Below, piece after piece: positions 44,655-52,786 of a stretch of DNA of 64,000 nt (position 1 is the first letter of the stretch; each line of letters starts with the position of its first letter). The position numbers were made by a program, and so were the translations under genes. The notes beneath the pieces are model-generated. The model worked only from the letters and a program-made list of their open reading frames with translations, searched no databases and was not told the DNA's origin. Origin of the DNA: Rhizobium sp. ACO-34A (GTDB taxonomy: Bacteria; Pseudomonadota; Alphaproteobacteria; Rhizobiales; Rhizobiaceae); assembly GCA_002600635.1 (NCBI GenBank), contig CP021371.1, positions 1,491,001 to 1,555,000 of the forward strand, given 5' to 3'.

Positions 44655-44919
44655 TACCAAGGATCGATGATAGAAATCCATAGGACCGGCTTGATCGGGT
44701 TTTCCGGCTAAGAGGGGTTCGCAGAGCGATGCTTGTGCATCGGTCAAGGACCTGGACAACGCCGGAAAGCCCGGGAGGCCAGCCTGCGGTGGCTTCATAC
44801 TGGTTCCTGGCGTTGTTGCGATGCTTGTACGATGGCGCAAGTATCGCCTTGCGCACCGCGCCTAGCCAGAAGCCAGTATGAAGTCATCCTATGGGGTTTC
44901 TATCATCGATCCTTGGTAT
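44654..44919. repeat. 266-bp element bounded by perfect 23-bp inverted repeats
   Basis: The outer arms 44654-44676 and 44897-44919 are perfect reverse complements (ataccaaggatcgatgat... and its inverse). An inner pair, cttcatactgg (44793-44803) and ccagtatgaag (44873-44883), and GC-rich pairs gggttttccggc/gccggaaagccc add nested structure. It lies between the kinase stop and glnE. It could be a MITE (the arms end in ta on both sides, as for IS630-type insertion) or a long structured repeat. No gene is needed to explain it. Confidence 0.6.
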
Positions 44920-44990
44920 ACCTTCGCCTCGCAGAGCGGGATTCGGGGAGAGGGTCTCGTGCGATCTCGCCCGGATGGAGGCCTTGTGGG

Positions 44991-47948
44991 ATGACGGAAC
45001 CGAAGACGACGCGTCTGATGGATGTTGCAGCGGATGCGATCAGACCGCTCAGTCAGGTGGAACTGAAATCGGTTCTGTCCATGCTCAAGGATCTGGCGCA
45101 GAGCGAACGGGCAATCGCGAACCTGCTGGCGAGCGAAGGACCGTTGAAGAGTTTCGTCGCCGCCGCGCTGACGCTTTCGCCTTATCTGCGTGACATGGTG
45201 AACCTCTCGCCGCTGCTTCTGGCCGATGCCATAGAACTGCCGATAGAACCGATGCTGGAGGCGCTTGTCGCTTCCGCCCGCAACGCCTGGAAGGGTGAAC
45301 CGGGTGGGCCGTCGGCGACCGAGGCGCAGGTGATGTCGCGGCTGAGGATTGCCAAGCGCAAGGTCGCCTTCCTGACCGCGCTTGCCGACCTCGCCCGGAT
45401 TTTCGACGCGCGCGACACGACCCGTTGGCTGAGCGCCATTGCGGATGCATCTGTGGCGGCTGCGATAGATCACCTGCTCGTGGCCGGTCAGGAGGCGGGC
45501 AAGCTCACGCTTCAGGACCTGTCGGAGCCATCGAAGGGCAGCGGCCTGATCGTGCTCGGCATGGGCAAGCTAGGTGCCCGCGAACTCAACTATTCCTCTG
45601 ATGTCGACCTCGTCGTGTTCTTCGAACCCGAGGCAGGCATCCTTGCCGTGCCGGATGACGCGACGGAGACCTATGGCCGGATGATGCGCCGGTTGGTGCG
45701 CATCCTGCAGGAGCGTACCGCCGACGGCTATGTGTTCCGCACCGACCTTCGCCTGCGCCCCGATCCGGGCTCCACTCCGCTCGCAGTACCGGTGGAGGCG
45801 GCCCTGGTCTACTATGAGGGCCGGGGGCAGAACTGGGAGCGCGCCGCCTACATCAAGGCCCGCCCCATTGCCGGCGATCTTGCAGCGGGAGAGCAGTTCC
45901 AGCGGGAACTCGTGCCTTTCGTTTTCCGTAAATATCTCGATTATGCGGCTATCGCCGACATTCATTCGATCAAGCGACAGATCCATGTTCACAAGGGGCA
46001 CGGGGCCATCGCGGTGAAGGGGCACAACGTCAAGCTCGGTCGCGGCGGTATCCGCGAGATCGAGTTCTTTGCCCAGACCCAGCAGTTGATCGCGGGCGGC
46101 CGTATGCCGGAGCTGAGGGTTCGTCCGACAGAGGCGGCCCTTTACGCGCTCGCCGCCGCGAACTGGATCGATAACGAGACCCGCGACGAGCTGATTGAAT
46201 GCTACTGGTTCCTGCGCGATATTGAGCATCGCATCCAGATGGTGCATGACGAGCAGACCCACCTTCTGCCGGAGAGCGAGGCGGAACTGCGACGCATCGC
46301 CTTCATGTCCGGCTTTGCCGATACCAAGGGATTTTCAGCCAGCCTGGAAAGCGTACTGAAAACCGTGGAGCGCCGGTATGCGGGGTTATTCGAGCATGAG
46401 GAAAAGCTGTCGACCGCCACAGGCAACCTCGTTTTTACCGGTCAGAAGGACGACCCGGATACGCTGAAAACGCTGAAGAGCCTTGGCTTCGAACGGCCGG
46501 AGGACATTTCCCGCGTTATCCGCACCTGGCATTATGGCCGCTATCGCGCCACGCAATCCGTTGAAGCGCGCGAACGCCTGACCGAACTCATGCCGGAACT
46601 GCTCAAGGCTTTCGGCGAAAGCCGCCGCGCCGACGAAGCCCTCCTACGCTTCGATGATTTTCTTTCCGGCCTGCCTGCGGGCATCCAGCTTTTCTCCCTG
46701 CTTGGCAATAATCCGGCGTTGCTGGACCTCATCGTCAACATCATGTCGTCGGCACCGAGGCTCGCCGAAATCATCGCCCGCCGCCCGCATGTCTTTGACG
46801 GCATGCTCGATCCCGGCCTGATGGTGGAACTTCCGACGCGGGACTATCTGGCGAAAAGGCTCGCCTCCTTTCTGAACGGCAGCCGTTTCTACGAGGAGAT
46901 TCTCGACCGGCTGAGGATTTTTGCCGCGGAACAGCGCTTCCTGATCGGCATTCGTCTGCTCACCGGCTCCATCGGCGGGACGCAGGCCGCAAACGCGTTT
47001 ACCGACCTTGCGGGGCTTGTAATCGGTGAAGCCCTGAAGGCTGTCGTCGGCGAGATGGAAGCGACCCATGGGCGGATCGAGGGCGGAAAGGTGGCGCTCG
47101 CCGGCATGGGCAAGCTCGGCAGCTTCGAACTGACCGCCGGTTCGGATGTCGATCTGATCCTGCTCTACGAACATGCCGACGATGCGGGCGAATCCGACGG
47201 GCCGAAGCCGCTCGATCCGGTGCGCTATTTCACCCGCATGACCCAGCGCCTGATCGCGGCACTTTCGGCACCGACCGCCGAAGGCGTGCTCTACGAGGTC
47301 GATATGCGGCTGCGCCCCTCCGGCAACAAGGGACCGGTCGCAACCAGACTGCGCGCCTTCGAGAAGTATCAGAACGAGGAAGCCTGGACCTGGGAGCACA
47401 TGGCGCTGACGCGCGCGCGCCTCATCTGCGGTGACGAGGACCTGGTCGGGCAGACGAAGGCGATCATCGAGAGCGTGCTTGCAAGGCCGAGGGATCAGGC
47501 GAAAATCGCCGCCGACGTGGTGGAGATGCGCCACCTGATCGAAAAGGAAAAGCCGTCGCGCGACATATGGGATTTCAAGCTCATCCCCGGCGGGCTGATC
47601 GATATCGAATTCATCGCCCAGTATCTTGCCCTGATCGCAAGGGGGCGCGGCGTCGATGTTCGCGGGAGCGGGCAGTCGACGACGGAGGCACTGAGGCAAC
47701 TGGGTGGCGCCCTGCTCGATCCGAACGATCTGGAGACCTGCCTGGCAGCGCTTCGCTTTTACACCGATCTGTCGCAGGTGGTCCGCCTCTGCATCGACGG
47801 TCCCTTCGATCCGGCCAATGTGCCCGCCGGTCTCGTCGATCTCGTCTGCCGTGCGGGAGACTGCCCCGATATCAAGACGCTGGAGGCCGAGGTGCGCAGA
47901 TTGTCGAAAGCGACGCGGAAGGTCTTCCAGAATGTGGTGAAGGGATAG
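44991..47948 (+). CDS. glnE: bifunctional glutamine synthetase adenylyltransferase/deadenylylase
   Basis: This 985-aa protein starts at ATG 44991, the family's normal length; the frame is open further upstream through the repeat but that part is not coding. Two nucleotidyltransferase halves each carry the GMGKLG...SDVDL signature: GMGKLGARELNYSSDVDLVVFF (about residue 190) and GMGKLGSFELTAGSDVDLILLYEH (about 705). GlnE adds or removes AMP on glutamine synthetase according to nitrogen status with PII. It ends 42 bases before a strong terminator. Confidence 0.95.
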   Translation: MTEPKTTRLMDVAADAIRPLSQVELKSVLSMLKDLAQSERAIANLLASEGPLKSFVAAALTLSPYLRDMVNLSPLLLADAIELPIEPMLEALVASARNAWKGEPGGPSATEAQVMSRLRIAKRKVAFLTALADLARIFDARDTTRWLSAIADASVAAAIDHLLVAGQEAGKLTLQDLSEPSKGSGLIVLGMGKLGARELNYSSDVDLVVFFEPEAGILAVPDDATETYGRMMRRLVRILQERTADGYVFRTDLRLRPDPGSTPLAVPVEAALVYYEGRGQNWERAAYIKARPIAGDLAAGEQFQRELVPFVFRKYLDYAAIADIHSIKRQIHVHKGHGAIAVKGHNVKLGRGGIREIEFFAQTQQLIAGGRMPELRVRPTEAALYALAAANWIDNETRDELIECYWFLRDIEHRIQMVHDEQTHLLPESEAELRRIAFMSGFADTKGFSASLESVLKTVERRYAGLFEHEEKLSTATGNLVFTGQKDDPDTLKTLKSLGFERPEDISRVIRTWHYGRYRATQSVEARERLTELMPELLKAFGESRRADEALLRFDDFLSGLPAGIQLFSLLGNNPALLDLIVNIMSSAPRLAEIIARRPHVFDGMLDPGLMVELPTRDYLAKRLASFLNGSRFYEEILDRLRIFAAEQRFLIGIRLLTGSIGGTQAANAFTDLAGLVIGEALKAVVGEMEATHGRIEGGKVALAGMGKLGSFELTAGSDVDLILLYEHADDAGESDGPKPLDPVRYFTRMTQRLIAALSAPTAEGVLYEVDMRLRPSGNKGPVATRLRAFEKYQNEEAWTWEHMALTRARLICGDEDLVGQTKAIIESVLARPRDQAKIAADVVEMRHLIEKEKPSRDIWDFKLIPGGLIDIEFIAQYLALIARGRGVDVRGSGQSTTEALRQLGGALLDPNDLETCLAALRFYTDLSQVVRLCIDGPFDPANVPAGLVDLVCRAGDCPDIKTLEAEVRRLSKATRKVFQNVVKG

Positions 47949-47990
47949 TCGTTCCTTCGACCGTCAGGCAAACAGCAGTTTTCTCAACAG

Positions 47991-48027
47991 AAAAGACCGC
48001 CGACAGTATGTCTGTCGGCGGTCTTTT
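47991..48027. terminator. bidirectional terminator between glnE and the broken autotransporter
   Basis: aaaagaccgccgacag, loop tatgt, ctgtcggcggtctttt: a perfect 16-bp stem with A-tract and T-tract, serving both converging genes. Confidence 0.9.
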
Positions 48028-48051
48028 CTGTTTCCTGTTCGGTGGTCTTGC

Positions 48052-49135
48052 TTAGAAGTTGACCTTCCAGCCGCTTCTGACCCAGACGTTCGGGTCGTCG
48101 CCCTCTGTGGTGGCGTTGACCATGAGCGAGGCGGTGCCGCCGCCGACGTCGAACTCGGCGCCGATGCCGGCGCGAACCCAGAACTGCTTGACGTCCTGTC
48201 CTTCGAGGTCGAACGAGCTGATGCCGATGATCTCGCCGCTGGTACCGGTCGTTTCCTTCTCGAAGCGGTAATCAGCCTCGGCGCGACCGAGCAGGCGGAT
48301 CTCGTCGGTCAGGGAATGGACGAGATCGACACCAACGCGCGCGATGGTCGAGTGATCCTTGCTCTCGTCGTAAATAGCCGGGAAGGAGCCACCGGTTTCC
48401 GTGTAGCCGTCGCTCCTGGTGTTGGCGCGCGACAGGGCCGCATAAGGCGTGAACGCGCTGTCGCCGAGGGTGAACGCCATTATTGCGTAGCCATTGCTCG
48501 ATGGAGATCATGCCGTCTTCGGAGGTCCATCGAAAGCCGTGCGCGTTGTCGCTGCTGTCCTCAGCATAACCCACGACGACCGTACCGTCGGCATTGACGT
48601 CATAGGCGCTCGAATAGTTGCCCCCGAGGGTGCCGAGGTCGGTCATCGTGCCGTTAATGCCATCTGCTCCAACGGACCAGCGGTAAGCATGGTAATAGGT
48701 ATCATCGGTGTTAACGTCCGGAGCCGTTTCCGCTTCGCCGACAATCACACTGCCATCATTGTTCATCGCTTCGGCGTAGGAGTAGTTTCCACCCAGCGTG
48801 CCGAGATCGATGATGCCGCCGGCGTCAGTCCAGCGAATTGCGCGACTGTAGCCGTATGTGGAGCTGCCCATGGTATTGGCTGATCCCACGACGACCAGTC
48901 CATCGTCGCTGACCATGCTGGCAGAGCTATAAGTCCCGTCGCTGAGGGTACCTATATCCGTCATTGCCGTGTCGCCGACGCGCCAGACAAAACCGTGGCC
49001 GTAATTGTCGTTGCCGCCCAGGTAGGAATAGCCGACAACAGTAGTTCCGTTCGCACTGATAGCGTAGGCGTAAGAATAGTGCCCGCCCAATGTTCCGAGA
49101 TCAGTGAGCGTGCTGTTTCCCTTTTGCCAATAGAA
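48052..49135 (-). pseudogene. HAF-repeat autotransporter, broken
   Basis: Reading on the minus strand from about 49135, the HAF extracellular repeats are clear (LGTLGGHYSYAYAISANGTTVVGYS, IDLGTLGGNYSYAEAMNNDGSVIVG, DLGTLGGNYSSAYDVNADGTVVVGY). After SIEQWLRNNG at about 48480 the frame is lost. The autotransporter barrel continues in another frame (MAFTLGDSAFTPYAALSRAN ... to the terminal aromatic VRSGWKVNF, ending 48052). The passenger-to-barrel linker and much of the barrel are missing, so an out-of-frame deletion is likely. A proper signal peptide and start at the 5' end are also not found. Expected role if intact: secreted surface protein. Confidence 0.75.
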
Positions 49136-49276
49136 GAACGCCGGAACCAGCGAGATAAAGAGTATTCATTGTATTTTTCTATCGATAAGCTTGACGCTGT
49201 GAATATGTGTTTAGGATTTGATTGTAATGACAACGTTCTGCTGGAGTATTGACTGCTGTCGCGGTACAGTCGCCCC

Positions 49277-51622
49277 TTAAGCGGCCGCAATCTTACCACG
49301 ACGGGTCGAGATTTCGTCCGGTATTCTTACCGATACGACCGTGCCGTGACCTTCGCGGGAGCGGATGCTGAGTTCGCCGCCATGCATGCTGACCAGGGAG
49401 CGGGAAATGGCGAGGCCGAGGCCCGAGCCGCCATTGCTACGGGCATACTGGCTCTGCACCTGTTCGAACGGGTGCCCGATTTTCGACAGCGCGGTTTTCG
49501 GTATGCCGATTCCCGTGTCGGCGATGGTGATCGTGACCGCGTCGCCGATCCGGCGGGCGCGCAACGCGATCCGCCCACCCGCGTCGGTGAACTTCACCGC
49601 ATTGGACAGAATGTTGAGCAGGATCTGCTTCATTGCACGGCGGTCGGCATTCATCGTCAGCCCGGTCGAAACACGCTGCTGGATGAGGATGTCCTTCTCG
49701 TCCGCCGGAATGGCGGTGAGCCGCATGCTTTCCTCGATGAGGGCGTCGAGATCGATATCCTCGCAACGGATCTTCATCTGGCCTGCTTCGATCTTGGACA
49801 TGTCGAGAATGTCGTTGATGACGTTCAGCAGATGCTTGCCGCTGTCATGGATATCGCGGGCATATTCGGAATATTTCGGCGAACCGATCGGGCCGAACAT
49901 GCCGGCAACGAGAATCTCGGAGAAGCCGAGGATGGCGTTGAGCGGTGTTCTCAGTTCGTGGCTCATGTTTGCCAGGAATTCGGACTTGGCCTTGTTGGCT
50001 GCTTCCGCGCGGTCCTTTTCCGCAAGGTAATTGGTGTTGGCGACGGAAAGCTCCGCCTTCTGGCGCTCGAGTTTCTTCTGGGAGGAGGAAAGATCCCCGA
50101 TCGTCGCCATCAGGCGACGTTCCTGATCGCGCAGGCGCTCCTGGTGCCGCTTCAGCAGCGTGATGTCGGTGCCGACGGAAACGAGGCCGCCGTCACGCGT
50201 GCGCCGCTCGTTGATCTGCAGCCAGCGCTCGTCGGCAAGCTGCACCTCGGTCGTGCGCGAATTGTTGCCGAGATCGGGATCGGCGATGCGACGCTGGATG
50301 ATCGGTCGCGCGGCCGCAGCCTGCACCACGGCGCGCTCGGTACCGGGCACGAGAATGCTGTCGGGCAGACCGTAAACCTGCTGGAAGTGGGCGTTACACA
50401 TCACCAAGCGGTCGTTCTTGTCCCACAGCACGAAGGCTTCGGACGTGCATTCGATGGCGTCCGCCAGTCGCTGGTCGGCCTCGGCGTAGCGCTGGGCCAG
50501 ACGATGCTGTTCCGTCACGTCCATGGCGATGCCGATCACATGCAGGCAGCCGGTGTTCGAGCGGATCACCTGGGCGCGGGCACGCATCCAGACATAATGA
50601 CCGTTGGCATGGCGCATGCGGAAGACCTGATCGATCTGCCGGGAGCCACCCTTGCCGATGGCACGGGCCAGCGCATAGAGATTGCCGTCTGCCGGATGCA
50701 TCAGTTTGGCCGCATCGGCAAAGGTCAGCATGTCCTCGGAGGGCGAAAGCCCGAGCATTTCGTACATCGAGCGCGACCAGAAGAGCTTGCGCGAGGCGAG
50801 ATCGAAATCCCAAAGGCCGCAGCGACCGCGCGACAGGGCGGTTTCCACCCGCACGTTGGTTTCGAGGAAGATGTCGTCCGCATCGCGGGCGCGTTTCACC
50901 TGCTGGAAATAGGCGTAGAGGATGACCAGCAGGATCATCGAGATCCCGGCAAAGAGGGTGACGTTGAGCGAGATTTCGCTTCGCCAGAAGCTCATGGCGC
51001 CCTGAAGGGAATGGGCAGCGAGAATGAGCGCTCCTTCGGTTCCGACGGGCGTGACCACCGCGAAATGGCGGATGCCGCCAATATCCGTTTCGATCGCACC
51101 GCTGCGATCGGCGAAACGCCTGATGGTGCTGACTTCGGGCAGGAGCGAACCGAGTTGCATGCCGACGTAACCCGCGCCATCGGAAGACGAGCCATAAATG
51201 CGCCCGCTGGTGTCGACCAGCAGCACGAAGGCGCCGTCGGCCATGCGTTCCTGCGGCAGGAAACGGGCAAGTGCAGCCTCTGAACGTTGACGATCCGCGT
51301 TGGCGAACAACTCCGGCTGCGCGACAAGCGCCGCATTGGCCGTTGCCGACACCAGCGCTGTGGACTGGCGCACGGCGCTTTCGATCCGGGCATGTTCGGA
51401 AAGCATGCCAGTGACCCGCGCCAGCGCGACAACCGCCAGGAACGCCAGGATCAGCACCGGGATGGAGCGACGAAGAATGGTCTCGACCCGCCGCGACATA
51501 TCCGCATCGCCATTGCCAAGCATCGAGACACACCTGGAAAGGGTGTCGAAAAGAGCAGCAATCCCGGTAAATTTAAGCCGCAACCGTTCATCGGCTGCGG
51601 TTGCCCGCTGCGCGTTCGACAT
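49277..51622 (-). CDS. pleC: PAS-containing sensor histidine kinase, PleC-like
   Basis: This 781-aa protein has an N-terminal helix pair (ILRRSIPVLILAFLAVVALARV and a second at NVTLFAGISMILLVILYAYF), an extracellular sensor, two PAS regions (GLWDFDLASRKLFWSRSMYEML; AFVLWDKNDRLVMCNAHFQQVYGL), a coiled coil, then H-box SHELRTPLNAILGFSEIL, N-box NILSNAVKFTDAGG, and G-boxes IADTGIGIPK and GSGLGLAISRSL. No receiver. PleC, the kinase/phosphatase of the DivK polarity switch, is encoded near glnE in Sinorhizobium, which together with the architecture supports the name. Confidence 0.75.
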   Translation of the reverse strand: MSNAQRATAADERLRLKFTGIAALFDTLSRCVSMLGNGDADMSRRVETILRRSIPVLILAFLAVVALARVTGMLSEHARIESAVRQSTALVSATANAALVAQPELFANADRQRSEAALARFLPQERMADGAFVLLVDTSGRIYGSSSDGAGYVGMQLGSLLPEVSTIRRFADRSGAIETDIGGIRHFAVVTPVGTEGALILAAHSLQGAMSFWRSEISLNVTLFAGISMILLVILYAYFQQVKRARDADDIFLETNVRVETALSRGRCGLWDFDLASRKLFWSRSMYEMLGLSPSEDMLTFADAAKLMHPADGNLYALARAIGKGGSRQIDQVFRMRHANGHYVWMRARAQVIRSNTGCLHVIGIAMDVTEQHRLAQRYAEADQRLADAIECTSEAFVLWDKNDRLVMCNAHFQQVYGLPDSILVPGTERAVVQAAAARPIIQRRIADPDLGNNSRTTEVQLADERWLQINERRTRDGGLVSVGTDITLLKRHQERLRDQERRLMATIGDLSSSQKKLERQKAELSVANTNYLAEKDRAEAANKAKSEFLANMSHELRTPLNAILGFSEILVAGMFGPIGSPKYSEYARDIHDSGKHLLNVINDILDMSKIEAGQMKIRCEDIDLDALIEESMRLTAIPADEKDILIQQRVSTGLTMNADRRAMKQILLNILSNAVKFTDAGGRIALRARRIGDAVTITIADTGIGIPKTALSKIGHPFEQVQSQYARSNGGSGLGLAISRSLVSMHGGELSIRSREGHGTVVSVRIPDEISTRRGKIAAA

Positions 51623-51865
51623 CGTCCCCTGCCTCGATTTCTCGTGTGATTCGAAGCGCCGCCCGCCCGAATCTGCCTTAATGAATCATCGGTGATTCGG
51701 CTTGTCCAGTCCGGTTTGGTGAACAAAATCTTAAGCCATTATTCCGAATCGCTTTTTTTTGTACGCCACATGCCAAACGCTTGAATCTGATTGAAAACAT
51801 GCCCGCGTCTCCCTTATCGATAGTGAAGGGGAATACAACCGGGCAGCCGCCCGAGGGGGCTTTGT

Positions 51866-52732
51866 TTGAAACACTTCCTGCCATTTCGCAGAGGTCCGGC
51901 GCGGGTCGGTGCTTTCGCGGCGCTATCCGCATTCCTGTTGTCGCATTCGGCGGTGTGGGCTGCTGAAGGCAAGCCGCCGAAGCTCTACAAAAAGCTGACG
52001 GAAGAACAGGCGGAGGAGGCGGATCAGTTCGCCCTCAACAATGCGATCGCCACCGTTTTCCACGAGGCCGGCCACATGCTGATCTCGGAGTTCTCGCTTC
52101 CGGTCCTCGGCAAGGAGGAGGATGCCGTCGATGGACTTGCGGTCGTGTTACTGCTGGAAGCGGAAGACGAGGACTTTAACAGCGCGGTCGAGGATTTCGC
52201 CAATGTCTGGTTTCTCACAGCGGGATCTGCGGACGAAGACGATGAGCTGGCGTTCTGGGATTCTCATGGTCTGGACGAACAGCGCGCCTACAACACCGTC
52301 TGCCTGATGATGGGCAAGGATGAGAAGCGCTTCAAGGACTTCGCCGACTCGCTTGAATTTCCCGAATACCGCCGGGAGCAGTGCCCGGAAGAATATGAGA
52401 GCCTGTCCGCAAGCTGGGATCGGGTTCTTGCTCCGCACGAGGCGGGCAAAAACGACAAGACAGACTTCAAGATCACCTATGAAAAGACCAGCGATCCGCA
52501 GCTCGCCTATTTCCGCAAGATGATCCAGGACGCCGAAATCCTCGAAATGGTCGCGGTCACCTTTTCCGGCACTTACAAGCTCAAGGATGGGATCAAGCTG
52601 ACGGCGAGCGAATGCGGGGAGGCGAATGCCTACTGGAGCCCCGGGGATCGCGAGATGACGCTGTGCTACGAGGATCTGCTGAACAGCGCGAACCTCGACG
52701 CCCAGTGGTATATCGACAATCCTGACGAATAA
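51866..52732 (+). CDS. DUF4344 putative zinc metallopeptidase, exported
   Basis: This 288-aa protein starts at TTG 51866 with gaggggg about 8 bases upstream; no better ATG fits. The signal peptide ALSAFLLSHSAVWA is followed by the secreted domain. VFHEAGHMLISEFSLPVLGKEEDAVDG carries HExxH (about residue 63) and the DUF4344 downstream Glu/Asp residues. Ends NSANLDAQWYIDNPDE. Substrate unknown. It converges with pepN. Confidence 0.85.
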   Translation: MKHFLPFRRGPARVGAFAALSAFLLSHSAVWAAEGKPPKLYKKLTEEQAEEADQFALNNAIATVFHEAGHMLISEFSLPVLGKEEDAVDGLAVVLLLEAEDEDFNSAVEDFANVWFLTAGSADEDDELAFWDSHGLDEQRAYNTVCLMMGKDEKRFKDFADSLEFPEYRREQCPEEYESLSASWDRVLAPHEAGKNDKTDFKITYEKTSDPQLAYFRKMIQDAEILEMVAVTFSGTYKLKDGIKLTASECGEANAYWSPGDREMTLCYEDLLNSANLDAQWYIDNPDE

Positions 52733-52752
52733 CGCCTGATGGAGGGCAGGGC

Positions 52753-52777
52753 GGGCGAGGCGTTGGACGCCGCGCCC
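52753..52777. terminator. GC-rich hairpin between convergent DUF4344 and pepN genes
   Basis: gggcg-a-ggcgt, loop tgg, acgcc-g-cgccc; no T-run, so only a probable terminator for the two converging genes. Confidence 0.4.
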
Positions 52778-52786
52778 GTAGCTGTT

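Noticed and set aside
49180..49200. atcgataagctt, resembling a cloning polylinker
   Set aside because: Only about 12-15 bases match and no other vector sequence follows; likely chance.
49346..51283. 645-codon plus-strand frame
   Set aside because: Antisense to the PleC-like kinase, rich in His/Arg/Gly with no domain.
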